A DNA stretch of 52,951 nt from CAZEGV01 sp964511645 (GCA_964511645.1 CAZEGV010000010.1:1-52951), one strand, 5' to 3'; shown: positions 33,957 to 43,176, counted from the stretch's first letter. Notes: a model not told the origin generated them from the sequence alone. Program-made: numbers and translations.

Positions 33957-34913
33957 CTAAAACAATTTTCTAATAATATCTTCAGTTGTCAACCCTTCGG
34001 CTTCTGCCTTATAATTTTTTACCATACGGTGACTCAAAATCGGGATTGCCACCGCTTGCACATCCTCAATATCGGGGGAATATTTACCCCGTAACAAAGC
34101 ATTACATTTAGCCCCTAGCACCAAAAACTGAGCCGCACGAGGACCTGCACCCCAAGAAACATATTGATTAGTAATCTCTGCAGAACTCTCTCTATTTGGT
34201 CTAGTTTTTTGCGTAAGCGTTACAGCATATTCAATTACATTATCTGTAACAGGGACTTCTCTCACAAGATTCTGAATCTCTATTATTTCTTTTTTATTAA
34301 GTATTGATGACAAAATAGGTTTGCTATTTCCTGTTGTTCTTTTAATAATTTCTTTTTCTTCTTCATAAGAAGGATAGTCCAATTGTATATTAAACATAAA
34401 ACGATCTAGCTGTGCTTCAGGCAAAGGGTAAGTACCTTCTTGATCAATTGGGTTTTGTGTAGCGAGTACAAAAAATGGCTTGTCTAATTCGTATCGTTTT
34501 CCAGCAATAGTTACACTTCTTTCCTGCATTGCTTCTAATAATGCCGCCTGTGTTTTGGGCGGAGTACGATTAATCTCATCCGCAAGTATGATATTAGCAA
34601 AAATAGGTCCTTTATTAAATTCAAATTCCCTGTCTTTATTTAGCGTTTCAGCACCAATAATGTCTGATGGCATTAAATCGGGCGTGAATTGTACACGATT
34701 AAAATCTAACTCTAACACCTCCGAAATAGTCTGAATCAATAAAGTTTTTGCTAAACCCGGCACTCCTACCAATAGCGAGTGACTTTGGCAAAATATAGAT
34801 GTAAGAACTAATCTTATGACATCCTCTTGCCCAACAATAACCTTCCCTATTTCAGATTGTAACTTGTCAAAAATTTTAAAAAGTTTATCTGCTTGATTTA
34901 CTTGATCTGACAT
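33957..34913 (-). CDS. MoxR-family AAA ATPase
   Basis: MoxR ATPases are cytosolic chaperone-like assemblies that work with von-Willebrand-type (Bat) proteins. The 318-residue protein has Walker A LVGVPGLAKTLLIQT, Walker B ANIILADEINRTPPKTQAALL, sensor motif FVLATQNPIDQEGTYPLPEAQ region and the arginine-rich WGAGPRAAQFL at the C-terminus. The DUF58 and VWA partners usually next to moxR are not in this window; a BatA-type protein is at 50576-52519, far away. It follows surA by three bases and is likely co-transcribed. Confidence 0.92.
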   Translation of the reverse strand: MSDQVNQADKLFKIFDKLQSEIGKVIVGQEDVIRLVLTSIFCQSHSLLVGVPGLAKTLLIQTISEVLELDFNRVQFTPDLMPSDIIGAETLNKDREFEFNKGPIFANIILADEINRTPPKTQAALLEAMQERSVTIAGKRYELDKPFFVLATQNPIDQEGTYPLPEAQLDRFMFNIQLDYPSYEEEKEIIKRTTGNSKPILSSILNKKEIIEIQNLVREVPVTDNVIEYAVTLTQKTRPNRESSAEITNQYVSWGAGPRAAQFLVLGAKCNALLRGKYSPDIEDVQAVAIPILSHRMVKNYKAEAEGLTTEDIIRKLF

Positions 34914-34916
34914 CTT

Positions 34917-36260
34917 TTATTCTATTGAAATTTCACATTGGCTATACTCAGGCTCTGTTTGGATGTAAATTTCTTTACGAGTCTGCTGAAACCACTTTTC
35001 TACTTCTTTACTTTTTTTATTGGCTAGAGTCGCATTATATATTTTTTGATAGTCATCTTTCAGGTTAGCTTGATGAGCCTTTGTTTTTCCCATTAAATAA
35101 ATAATACGCTTACCACGTACACCATCTGGTGCTGTATAAGCTACTGGCTCTGAAATCTCTCCAATCTTCATCTCATCTACCAAGAAAAAAATATCTGGGC
35201 CAATAACTTGAGTATTATTAGCTGCCACCTTGCTATTTCCTTGTGCATCAGTGATTCTGCCTCCGTATATCTTTGTCTTCTCATCTTCTGAGTAATTGTA
35301 GGCTGCTTTTGCAAATGAAATACTATCTGATTTAATTGCTATTTTAAGACTATCCAAGGTCTTACTAGCACTTTGCATGCTCAAATAGCCTGTGTTTATT
35401 TTTATCAAAATATGACGAGTATCAAACTCGTTTCCTCGTTTATCAATCAATTGAATAATATGAAATCCATATTCAGATTCAACAGGATCTGAAATCTCCC
35501 CCACTTGTAAATTAAGAGCCGTAGCCTCATACTCAGGCACTAACTTTCCTCTACCTTGATACCCCAAGTCTCCTCCTCGTACAGCAGACCCTGGGTCAGC
35601 AGAATATTTTTTCGCCATATCTGAAAAAGTCACATTTTCACTTACAATATCTCTTTTGATTTGCATCAGTTGATTATAAACAAGCTTCTTTTCAACCTTA
35701 CTAGCTTTAGGAAAAACTACTATCTGAGCAATTTCTAATTCTGACGAATAAAAGGGTAAACTATCCACAGGAAGATTATTAAAAAACTTTCGCACTTCCA
35801 AAGGAGTAATCGTTACACCTTGAGTAATACTACTTTGCATCTTCTGAGCAATCATTTGCTCCCTTACCTTATCTCTAAACTCATTTTTAAGTTGGAAAAT
35901 CGTTTTTCCATAATTCTTTAGTAAAGCCTCTTCATCGCCTCCATAAGCAGCAAGGATTTGTTGCATTCTCATATCAAGTTGAGCTTCCAACTCCGCCCTT
36001 GACACACCTACACTATCTTTTACTGCTTTAGCTAATAACAATTTATTAATAACTAGCGTTTCAAAAACTTTACATTCCAAATCCTGTACATAACCCATTC
36101 TGTTAGCTTGCTGAAACTCAATCGTAGCTTGCTTTAACTCTGAAAGAAGAATAATTTGTTTATCTACTTTAGCTATAATTTTCTCAACTGTTTGTCCTTG
36201 AGAGTAAACAAAACTAATGTTTAAGACAAATGAGAGGTATAATATTACTTTACTTAACAT
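34917..36260 (-). CDS. SurA-like periplasmic peptidyl-prolyl isomerase/chaperone
   Basis: SurA-type proteins chaperone outer-membrane proteins through the periplasm. The 447-residue protein has a signal peptide (KVILYLSFVLNISFVYS), a helical N-domain (ETLVINKLLLAKAVKDSVG), and two parvulin domains: about 172-270, with GGDLGYQGRGKLVPEYEATA, and about 275-385, where TRHILIKIN opens the second. It overlaps the following lipoprotein-like gene by 11 bases. It is one of three SurA/PpiD-type genes in a row. Confidence 0.88.
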   Translation of the reverse strand: MLSKVILYLSFVLNISFVYSQGQTVEKIIAKVDKQIILLSELKQATIEFQQANRMGYVQDLECKVFETLVINKLLLAKAVKDSVGVSRAELEAQLDMRMQQILAAYGGDEEALLKNYGKTIFQLKNEFRDKVREQMIAQKMQSSITQGVTITPLEVRKFFNNLPVDSLPFYSSELEIAQIVVFPKASKVEKKLVYNQLMQIKRDIVSENVTFSDMAKKYSADPGSAVRGGDLGYQGRGKLVPEYEATALNLQVGEISDPVESEYGFHIIQLIDKRGNEFDTRHILIKINTGYLSMQSASKTLDSLKIAIKSDSISFAKAAYNYSEDEKTKIYGGRITDAQGNSKVAANNTQVIGPDIFFLVDEMKIGEISEPVAYTAPDGVRGKRIIYLMGKTKAHQANLKDDYQKIYNATLANKKSKEVEKWFQQTRKEIYIQTEPEYSQCEISIE

Positions 36261-37101
36261 ATAATTTTATTTCTTCTTTTTTTAACGCATCCTTCATCAA
36301 TATTTTTTGTGCTTGATCAAACAAAGAAGCCTTTCTATCCGTGACTATCTTATTCCTAATATTATATTTATAATATTCAAAAGGTGCTATTTCTCCCTGT
36401 AAGAGAGCTTCATTTACTTTTAAGAAAAAATAGCTATCCACATCAGGTCTAAAAGTTCTCTTGATTACTGTAGCAAACTTATCTGTATCTATTCCTTGAA
36501 AAGGTGTTCCCTTCACAAATACCGAAAAGTTCACCCAATTACTATCCGTACTAAGGTAGGTGTCTGCAAACTCCGTGCAATAAGTTTTTAGAGCTACCAC
36601 CGAAGTAGAATCGTTTTTGGCTAACAAGGCATTTATTTTATTTAAATGCCTTGCCTCTTTAGGCGATTGTATAAAACTAGCTTTAACAATAGTATGCTTC
36701 AGTTTAAAGATATTTTTATTATTATTATAAAACTTTCTCAGTTCTTGATCTGAAACTATTGTATCCAACTGATGTTTGATGAGGTGTTTTTGATACTCTG
36801 TAACGATTAGTTGATTTTTTTGATTCTCAATTTTCTCTTCTATCTCAAGCATATCAATTTTATCATCGTTATCAATCGCATTAATCAGAACTTGTTGTTT
36901 GACCCATCTATCTGTAAATTTTTCAACAAAATCAAGACTATCTCTTTCAGAAAGATGACTAGGCATATAATGTTTTACTTGACTAAGGTATAAAGTATTA
37001 TCATACGCATTTGCCAAAGCCAAATCATTCTCCTTATGTGACTTGCATGACACAAGAATAATTAATGCCGACAATATATAAATAACTTGTCTCAAGATCA
37101 T
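36250..37101 (-). CDS. SurA N-domain-like lipoprotein without a parvulin domain
   Basis: The 283-residue protein has a lipoprotein signal (IILVSC, Cys19) and helix-rich sequence resembling a SurA chaperone domain (DSLDFVEKFTDRWVKQQVLI and QLIVTEYQKHLIKHQLDT). I see no GGDLGY-type parvulin core, so it probably holds clients without isomerase activity. It overlaps both neighbours by a few bases. The family is not named with confidence. Confidence 0.6.
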   Translation of the reverse strand: MILRQVIYILSALIILVSCKSHKENDLALANAYDNTLYLSQVKHYMPSHLSERDSLDFVEKFTDRWVKQQVLINAIDNDDKIDMLEIEEKIENQKNQLIVTEYQKHLIKHQLDTIVSDQELRKFYNNNKNIFKLKHTIVKASFIQSPKEARHLNKINALLAKNDSTSVVALKTYCTEFADTYLSTDSNWVNFSVFVKGTPFQGIDTDKFATVIKRTFRPDVDSYFFLKVNEALLQGEIAPFEYYKYNIRNKIVTDRKASLFDQAQKILMKDALKKEEIKLYVK

Positions 37102-39104
37102 TTGATTAATTTAGCGTACTCAGTTTGATTAACAGAGACAGAATGTTTCTTTCTTAATTGTTTAATCCATTCTTTTTCTAAAACATCTTGGTAATGAGAA
37201 ATAACTAACCCTTTTGCTTCTGCATAGCTTTTTTGACCTGCATCAAGGTGATTTTTTGTTACTACCACAATTGTTTTTTTCTTTTCTACATCATCTATGA
37301 TATTTAGATTTTTACTCCAATCAATTTTTCTAATAAGAGGTGAGCTTCCTTTTTCATATTTCCCTTCCTTTACTTGAAGTGCTAGAGGAGACCGTTTTCT
37401 AAAACTTTGTTTAATCTCTTCACTACTAGTCCCTTTCGCTAATAAAGTCAATAACTCTTCTTTATCTTTTGCGTCTCTTAATGTATATACCGTTGCTTCT
37501 ATACGCTCTTTCCATTGGTATTTGCCCTTGTTAGTAGCATACTGAGATTTTAATGCCACAGTATCTGCTTGGGCTTTGTCCCAAACATCTTTTTTCATTA
37601 AATCAAATAACAAAATTCCATCATGGTATTCTTGTACCAACATTTTATAGTCAAAATGCTTTTCAGCTAAATGGCTTTCTTCGTATTCTAATAACTTCTC
37701 TGCTACATAATTATCGTAATAATTATTAATCAAGTATTGCAAAGAGATTTCAGCAGGCTTAGACTTCTGATTATCAACAACGTAACCATAAAAATCAGCT
37801 ACAAAATATGTTTCATCACTATTGAACGTAAACAAGCCTAAAGTATTAGTTTGATTTTCTTTCTCAAAATCCCATTTTCCACTTTTCAGACTTTCATCAA
37901 TACCTTCAAAAGCAACTATTTTCACTTTCATATCCTCTTTGAACTGGTTACTTCTTTTTAACCTTTGGGTCAATGCTTTTTTATCCAACTGAGCACGAGG
38001 CTTGGCACGTACTCTTTGGATATAATCTTTTTTAACATCCTCAAAAGAAGTGTTTTTTAACCTATTAATGAGTTTAATGATATGCCAACTATGCTCTGTT
38101 TCTACAGGTTTAGAATAATCCCCAGTATTTTCTAGTTTAAATGCCATTTTTGTAAACTCTGGAATTCCTTTGTAAGCTCCTTTTGTAAATGGAGATAATT
38201 TACCTCCTTTAAACTTAGTTTGCTCATGTTCACTATACGAGGCACAAACATCGTCCCAGTTTTTACCGCTTTGTAACTCTGCATAGATATCATTTATTTT
38301 TTTCTTCTTCCTAGCAATAGCTGTGGCTGTTGTATCTTTAGACTTACGTACTAAAATGTGAGCTACTGTTATTTCTCCATCCGACTCTCGTCTATCCGTT
38401 ACTTTCAGAATATGGTAGCCAAACTCAGTACGGAATATGCTAGATACTTTCCCAACAGGAGTATTATACATTGCATTTTCGTAATTATAGACTAATGACA
38501 AGGTAGAGAAGTAACCCAAGTCACCTTTATAACCACGGGGTGCATCTTCCATTTGTGCCGATTTATCTTCCGAATATTTTATAGCCATCTCACCAAAATC
38601 AGCACCCGACTTAATTTGATTAAGTACTACCTTAAGTTTATTGTAAGCCACTAAAGTATCTGCTGGGTCAGCTTCTGGAGAAAGCAAAATAAGTATATGT
38701 GACGTGCGCACCTCTTCTTTAGAGCGACTATGCGCCTCTTTTGCTAATTTTTCATTAAAATCCCCCTCAGTAAGATAAGGTAGCGCTAATTTCTTTCTAT
38801 AACCTTCAAACTCTGCTGTGAAACTTTTTAAGGTATCTAAACCTTGTGCTTTTGCCTCAACTACTTTTAATTTGAAAATTTCAAATAATTTCAAGTAATT
38901 ATCTAAACTTTCTTTAGAGTAATCACTATCTTCTCTATTATTTTTTTCGTAAAAGTACTTAAACTCACTGTTATTCACCTCATCTCCACCTACATTAAGT
39001 AACGCTTTTTCCTCACCTGATTTATGACTCTTTTTAGTACATTGTTTCTTTGTACAAGCAGTAAACAATACAACCCCAGTTATTAATAAAAATAGTTTTT
39101 TCAT
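37098..39104 (-). CDS. Parvulin-type peptidyl-prolyl isomerase lipoprotein (PpiC/PpiD-like)
   Basis: The 668-residue protein has a lipobox LFTAC (Cys17), a helical N-domain, two parvulin domains (about 125-235 with TSHILILLSPEADP and GDLGYFSTLS, and about 240-350 with VAHILVRKS and KGGKLSPFTKGAYKGIPEF) and a long helical C-terminal part ending in SVSNQTEYAKLI-like sequence. It leads the operon that runs through the next two chaperones to moxR. Tethered three-part folding machinery of this kind is common in Bacteroidota, where BamA clients are many. Confidence 0.85.
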   Translation of the reverse strand: MKKLFLLITGVVLFTACTKKQCTKKSHKSGEEKALLNVGGDEVNNSEFKYFYEKNNREDSDYSKESLDNYLKLFEIFKLKVVEAKAQGLDTLKSFTAEFEGYRKKLALPYLTEGDFNEKLAKEAHSRSKEEVRTSHILILLSPEADPADTLVAYNKLKVVLNQIKSGADFGEMAIKYSEDKSAQMEDAPRGYKGDLGYFSTLSLVYNYENAMYNTPVGKVSSIFRTEFGYHILKVTDRRESDGEITVAHILVRKSKDTTATAIARKKKKINDIYAELQSGKNWDDVCASYSEHEQTKFKGGKLSPFTKGAYKGIPEFTKMAFKLENTGDYSKPVETEHSWHIIKLINRLKNTSFEDVKKDYIQRVRAKPRAQLDKKALTQRLKRSNQFKEDMKVKIVAFEGIDESLKSGKWDFEKENQTNTLGLFTFNSDETYFVADFYGYVVDNQKSKPAEISLQYLINNYYDNYVAEKLLEYEESHLAEKHFDYKMLVQEYHDGILLFDLMKKDVWDKAQADTVALKSQYATNKGKYQWKERIEATVYTLRDAKDKEELLTLLAKGTSSEEIKQSFRKRSPLALQVKEGKYEKGSSPLIRKIDWSKNLNIIDDVEKKKTIVVVTKNHLDAGQKSYAEAKGLVISHYQDVLEKEWIKQLRKKHSVSVNQTEYAKLIK

Positions 39105-39255
39105 TTTTTTTTATAATTATAATTATAATCTAATTCTAATTACAATTTTAACGAAAAAAAAGAAACTTTTGTATGTAAATGCCTATGAATATAATAAGAC
39201 AAGACATATATTCTCTCTTGTCGACCTCAGGACAGTACAAATATTGCTATATTTA

Positions 39256-39263
39256 TACCTTTG
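39256..39263 (+). promoter_or_regulatory. -7 element for the arsenosugar pair
   Basis: TACCTTTG in the context TTTATACCTTTGCACC fits TAnnTTTG and lies 22 bases before the ATG at 39286. No -33 TTTG at the standard distance. Confidence 0.5.
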
Positions 39264-39285
39264 CACCTAAAAAAAACTAGTTTAC

Positions 39286-39624
39286 ATGAGTGAAAAATCA
39301 TATTATAATCCAGAAGATTTAAAAAAATTCGGAAACATCACTGAATTCCAAAAAGAACTAGGTGATAAGTATTTTGACTATTACGGAAACGTATTCAAAG
39401 ACGGTGCACTTACGGCACGAGAAAAGGCTTTGATAGCTTTGGCTGTTTCCCATAGTGAGTCCTGCCCTTATTGCATAGATGCTTATAGCAAAGACTGCGT
39501 ACAAAAAGGATGTGACGAAGAAGAAATGATGGAAGCAGTACATGTAGCGGCAGCCATTAGAAGTGGTGCAACTTTGGTCCATGGTGTACAAATGATGAAT
39601 AAAGTCAAAGACTTAACAATGTAA
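39286..39624 (+). CDS. Arsenosugar-associated AhpD-like (carboxymuconolactone decarboxylase) protein
   Basis: The 112-residue protein belongs to the AhpD/CMD fold: ALTAREKALIALAVSHSESC followed by PYCIDAYSKDC (Cys60 and Cys63 form the redox pair) and AAAIRSGATLVHG. A protein of this type typically precedes ArsS in bacterial arsenosugar clusters; here ArsS follows after seven bases. It probably handles a thiol or peroxide step, but the reaction is not defined. Confidence 0.85.
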   Translation: MSEKSYYNPEDLKKFGNITEFQKELGDKYFDYYGNVFKDGALTAREKALIALAVSHSESCPYCIDAYSKDCVQKGCDEEEMMEAVHVAAAIRSGATLVHGVQMMNKVKDLTM

Positions 39625-39631
39625 TTGAAGC

Positions 39632-40678
39632 ATGAAAAAAAGCTTATTAAGAAGACAAAGCGAGCTAGCTCATGCAAACAAACAGGTAAAAATCCTTAGC
39701 GGAAGTGAAGGACACGGTGTTGGGCTTCCAACTTTTGGAGAGAAATTAAAAGAAATCGGTTTGCTTCCACTAAAGCCTACTAGCTTAGATGTTTTTCAAG
39801 TTAATGTAGGTAAGATGTGTAACCAAGTTTGCAAACATTGCCATGTAGACGCAGGTCCAGACCGAAAGGAAATCATGACAAAAGCAACGATGCAACAGTG
39901 CCTAGATGCTTTGGCAAAAACAAATATCACAACGGTAGATTTGACTGGGGGAGCTCCAGAAATGAACTCCAATTTTAGGTGGTTTGTAGAAGGTGTTTCA
40001 AAACTCGGGAGGAACATCATCGTGCGTTGTAACCTCACCATTATTGTTGCCAATCCTAAATACCACGATTTACCAGCCTTTTTCAAAAAGCACAAAGTAC
40101 AAGTAGTTTCTTCCCTGCCTTCATTTACCGCTACTAGAACGGATGCTCAACGTGGAGAAGGTGTCTTTGAGAAATCTATCAAAGCTTTGCAAATGCTTAA
40201 TGCAGTTGGTTATGGAATGCCTAATACTGGCTTAATTCTGGACTTGGTATACAACCCTTCGGGAGCTTTCTTGCCTAGTAATCAAGAGTCGTTGGAGTCT
40301 GAATTCAAAAGAAAGTTAAGCAGTAAATATGCTATTAGCTTCAATCACTTGTTAGCAATCACTAACCTTCCCGTAAGTCGTTTTTTGGATTATTTATTGA
40401 GCACCAATAAATATGATGAATATTTAGGAGAGTTAGTTAATGCTTTTAATCCTAATGCAGCAGCGGGTGTGATGTGCCGAAACACTGTTTCAATTGGCTG
40501 GAATGGTTTTTTGTATGATTGTGATTTTAATCAAATGCTAGAACTTAAGCTCAAATCTCCTCAGCACATTGCTGATTTTGATGTTCAGAAATTGGTGAGT
40601 AGAGAGATTATCATCAACCAACATTGCTATGGATGCACGGCTGGTGCTGGCTCTAGTTGTGGCGGTCAAATGGCTTAG
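39632..40678 (+). CDS. arsS: ArsS-type radical SAM enzyme (arsenosugar synthesis)
   Basis: ArsS is thought to join an adenosyl/ribosyl group to dimethylarsenite, the entry step to arsenosugars. The 348-residue protein has the radical-SAM motif KMCNQVCKHCHVDAGPDR (Cys63, Cys67, Cys70), GGAPEMNSNFRWFV after it, and a C-terminal Cys-rich end with CYGCTAGAGSSCGG, typical of the family. arsM, the methyltransferase that would supply the substrate, is not in this window. The ArsC-like gene at 20975-21316 is far away and not clearly linked. Confidence 0.9.
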   Translation: MKKSLLRRQSELAHANKQVKILSGSEGHGVGLPTFGEKLKEIGLLPLKPTSLDVFQVNVGKMCNQVCKHCHVDAGPDRKEIMTKATMQQCLDALAKTNITTVDLTGGAPEMNSNFRWFVEGVSKLGRNIIVRCNLTIIVANPKYHDLPAFFKKHKVQVVSSLPSFTATRTDAQRGEGVFEKSIKALQMLNAVGYGMPNTGLILDLVYNPSGAFLPSNQESLESEFKRKLSSKYAISFNHLLAITNLPVSRFLDYLLSTNKYDEYLGELVNAFNPNAAAGVMCRNTVSIGWNGFLYDCDFNQMLELKLKSPQHIADFDVQKLVSREIIINQHCYGCTAGAGSSCGGQMA

Positions 40679-40703
40679 AGGCAACAACAAGTGGCTGTAC
40701 CCG

Positions 40704-40758
40704 ACTCTTAACCTACGTGGTGGGTCTTTTCTTTAAACGGTAAGCGTAGATTAAGAGT
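40704..40758. repeat. Long inverted repeat after arsS
   Basis: ACTCTTAACCTACG (40704-40717) and CGTAGATTAAGAGT (40745-40758) pair over 14 bases with one C-A mismatch, around a 27-base loop. No T-run follows on either strand, so it is not an ordinary terminator. Possibly an RNA structure or the remnant of a mobile element. Confidence 0.5.
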
Positions 40759-40795
40759 AGCTGAGAGGTAGAGGTTTTCAAAATCCTGATATATC

Positions 40796-40959
40796 TAATA
40801 CCATATTGACTATAATCTACGTCAATTATCTTATTTGTTTTTCACATTCTCTTTGTTAAAATAATCTACCGTAACTAGTTATGCTAAATTATTTTGCCTT
40901 AATAATGCAAAAAACAATTCAATCTAATCTAGACGCATATTACGATCAAAATGGTATTA
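40796..40959. mobile_element. MITE-like element, copy A (164 bases)
   Basis: Ends are TAATACCATATTGAC and the inverted GATCAAAATGGTATTA (revcomp TAATACCATTTTGATC), with no coding sequence inside. The interior, such as GTTAAAATAATCTACC and GCAAAAAACAATTCAATCTAA, matches copy B 220 bases away. Confidence 0.7.
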
Positions 40960-41015
40960 CAGTAACCAAGGGCATCTTGCCCGTCATTATACAAATAACA
41001 TAAAACAGAAAGGAA

Positions 41016-41178
41016 TTATACCAGTTTAACTATAAGATAAGTCATTTATCCTGTTTGTTTTTACACTCTCTTCGTTAAAATAATTTACCTTAACCAGTTA
41101 TGCTAAATCATTTTTCCTCGATATTGCAAAAAACAATTCAATCTAAATTAGACTCATATTATAGTTAAACTGGTATTA
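41016..41178. mobile_element. MITE-like element, copy B (163 bases)
   Basis: Ends TTATACCAGTTTAACTATA and TATAGTTAAACTGGTATTA are inverted repeats matching 18 of 19 bases. The inside shares long stretches with copy A. Terminal repeats, equal size and absence of a gene fit a miniature inverted-repeat transposable element mobilised by a transposase elsewhere. Confidence 0.75.
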
Positions 41179-41224
41179 GTCAAAATTCTATTTTGACAAA
41201 CTCAGACTGACAAAACATAAAACT

Positions 41225-41258
41225 AAAAAAGGTGTCACATCTCTGTAACACCTTTTTT
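41225..41258. terminator. Intrinsic terminator downstream of htpG
   Basis: AAAAAAGGTGT and ACACCTTTTTT form an 11-pair stem around CACATCTCTGTA. On the minus strand a T tract follows, so it ends htpG transcription; the A/T symmetry lets it act on the plus strand too. Confidence 0.85.
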
Positions 41259-41281
41259 CTAAATATAATGAGGACTAATTA

Positions 41282-43099
41282 TTAGCCAATTAGCTCTACG
41301 CTTCTGTTAATAAAGTCTGACAAGTTTGTACCTGTAAGCATCCCTTGTGACAACTGTGCCAAATCGTAAGCTTGTGAGACAAAGGCTTTTGAGTCCTTTT
41401 CTTCAGCTTTAATTATTTTCTGAATAAGCGGATGGTTTCCGTTGATAATCACTTGATAAGCTTCTGGCATATCGCCAAACATCATTTGATTACCTCCTGC
41501 CATTTGCATGTCTTTCATGCGGCGCATAAACTCTGGCAACACAATGCTAACTGGAGTTTCTTTTGAGTCCATTGCTTCAATCACCACTGTTTTGTGTGTG
41601 TCATTGATAACGTCTTCAAATATCTTTTTTACTTTTTCTGTTTCGCTTTCACTTAAAACGGTTTCTAAGGTCTCTCCTTTGTCTACTAGCTTCTCTACCG
41701 ATTCCGAATCGATTCTTTTCAATGAAACGTTTTCTAATTTTTGTTCTAACACGCCTATAAAATGGCTGTCAATAACATGATCCAGCACTAATACATCATA
41801 AGATTTGTTTCTGGCTGATTGTATAAATGATGCTTGTGTATCGGGGTTAGAGGTATAAAGAATTACTTTTTTTCCATCTTTATCTGTTTGATTAGCACTT
41901 ATCTTTTCTAAGTACTCTTCAATTGTAGAAAATTCTCCTTCTGTGTTTTTGAGTAAACAAACTTTATTTGCTTTGTCATAAAATTTATCTTCGCTAAGCA
42001 TTCCGTATTTTACAAATACAGCAATGTCATTCCATTTTTCTTCGAATGCTTTACGGTCTTTTTTAAAAATCTCATTTAGCTTATCAGATACTTTTTTGGT
42101 GATGTGCGAGTTAATTTTACGCACATTCCCATCTGCTTGCAAGAAGCTTCTAGAAACATTAAGCGGGATATCTGGTGAGTCAATCACGCCATGAAGCAAC
42201 ATCAAAAACTCTGGCACTACGTCTTTTACTTCATCTGTGATGAATACTTGACGAGAATATAAGTGAATTTTGTTTTTGGTGATTTCAAAATCTTGCTTGA
42301 GCTTTGGGAAATACAAAACTCCGGTAAGGTTAAATGGGTAATCTACATTAAGGTGAATCCAGAATAATGGATCGCCTGCCATTGGATACAATTCTTTGTA
42401 GAAATTAATATAATCTTCATCTTTGAGTTCGCTAGGCGATTTTGCCCAGATAGGACTAGGGTTATTAACTACATTGTCTTGAAACTCAATTTCTATCGGT
42501 AAAAATTTACAGTATTTATCTAAAATTCCTTTTAGCCTAAGGTCATTTAAAAATTCTTCTCCTTCTTCACTAATATGAAGAATAATTTCTGTTCCTCTTT
42601 CTGTTTTGTCCGATTCTGTAATTTCAAATTCAGTAGATCCGTCACAGGTCCAACGAGCTGCTGGCTCATCTTTGTACGATTTAGTAATAATCTCTACGGT
42701 ATCTGCTACCATATATGAAGAGTAAAATCCTAATCCAAAGTGTCCAATAATTTGTTGTGTATCCGCTTCTGATTTGTCTTTGTATTTTTCTACAAACTCA
42801 GTAGCTCCAGAAAAAGCGATTTGATTGATGTATTTTTTAATCTCTTCAGCCGTCATCCCAATTCCTTGGTCTTTGATGATGATAGTTTTTGCTTCTTTGT
42901 CAAATGACACCTTTACTTTTAATTCGCCAAGTTCAGTATCTGCCTCACCAATCGAAACAAGGTGTTTGATTTTTTGGGTAGCGTCTACTGCGTTGGATAC
43001 TAATTCTCTTAAAAAGATCTCATTATCTGAGTATAAAAACTTTTTAATGATTGGAAATATATTCTCTGAGTGAATCGAGATTTTACCTTTTTCTTGCAT
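41282..43099 (-). CDS. htpG: HSP90-family chaperone HtpG
   Basis: HtpG is the cytosolic bacterial Hsp90. The 605-residue protein has the GHKL ATP-binding motifs: the Asn-bearing helix FLRELVSNAVDATQK, the DQGIGMTAEEI loop and GHFGLGFYSSYMVAD, with the adenine-binding TERGTEI region, then the middle domain (SRSFLQADGNVRKI) and the C-terminal dimerisation part. Slightly shorter than E. coli HtpG (624), normal for Bacteroidota. It is transcribed alone and ends at a terminator. Confidence 0.97.
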   Translation of the reverse strand: MQEKGKISIHSENIFPIIKKFLYSDNEIFLRELVSNAVDATQKIKHLVSIGEADTELGELKVKVSFDKEAKTIIIKDQGIGMTAEEIKKYINQIAFSGATEFVEKYKDKSEADTQQIIGHFGLGFYSSYMVADTVEIITKSYKDEPAARWTCDGSTEFEITESDKTERGTEIILHISEEGEEFLNDLRLKGILDKYCKFLPIEIEFQDNVVNNPSPIWAKSPSELKDEDYINFYKELYPMAGDPLFWIHLNVDYPFNLTGVLYFPKLKQDFEITKNKIHLYSRQVFITDEVKDVVPEFLMLLHGVIDSPDIPLNVSRSFLQADGNVRKINSHITKKVSDKLNEIFKKDRKAFEEKWNDIAVFVKYGMLSEDKFYDKANKVCLLKNTEGEFSTIEEYLEKISANQTDKDGKKVILYTSNPDTQASFIQSARNKSYDVLVLDHVIDSHFIGVLEQKLENVSLKRIDSESVEKLVDKGETLETVLSESETEKVKKIFEDVINDTHKTVVIEAMDSKETPVSIVLPEFMRRMKDMQMAGGNQMMFGDMPEAYQVIINGNHPLIQKIIKAEEKDSKAFVSQAYDLAQLSQGMLTGTNLSDFINRSVELIG

Positions 43100-43176
43100 A
43101 ATTATTTTAATTCTTATTTACTCCTCTTTTAACAAGAGCTATGCCATTACTTAAAAAATGACTTTTTGTCAGTCTC

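Larger units (their letters stand above)
40679..41281. other. 600-base non-coding stretch between arsS and htpG
   Basis: No convincing gene. It holds an inverted repeat at 40704-40758, two MITE-like elements (40796-40959 and 41016-41178), a perfect 8-base palindromic hairpin at 41179-41197 (GTCAAAAT-TCT-ATTTTGAC), a small GGGCA-TCTT-GCCC hairpin near 40970 and the htpG terminator. Confidence 0.7.

Noticed and set aside
33885..34094. Plus-strand frame of 69 residues over the repeat and moxR end
   Set aside because: It spans the folded repeat and the 3' end of moxR and has no recognisable domain.
40680..40800. Possible tRNA-like or small RNA gene after arsS
   Set aside because: The inverted repeat does not fold into a cloverleaf and there is no GGTTCGAATCC-type T-loop.
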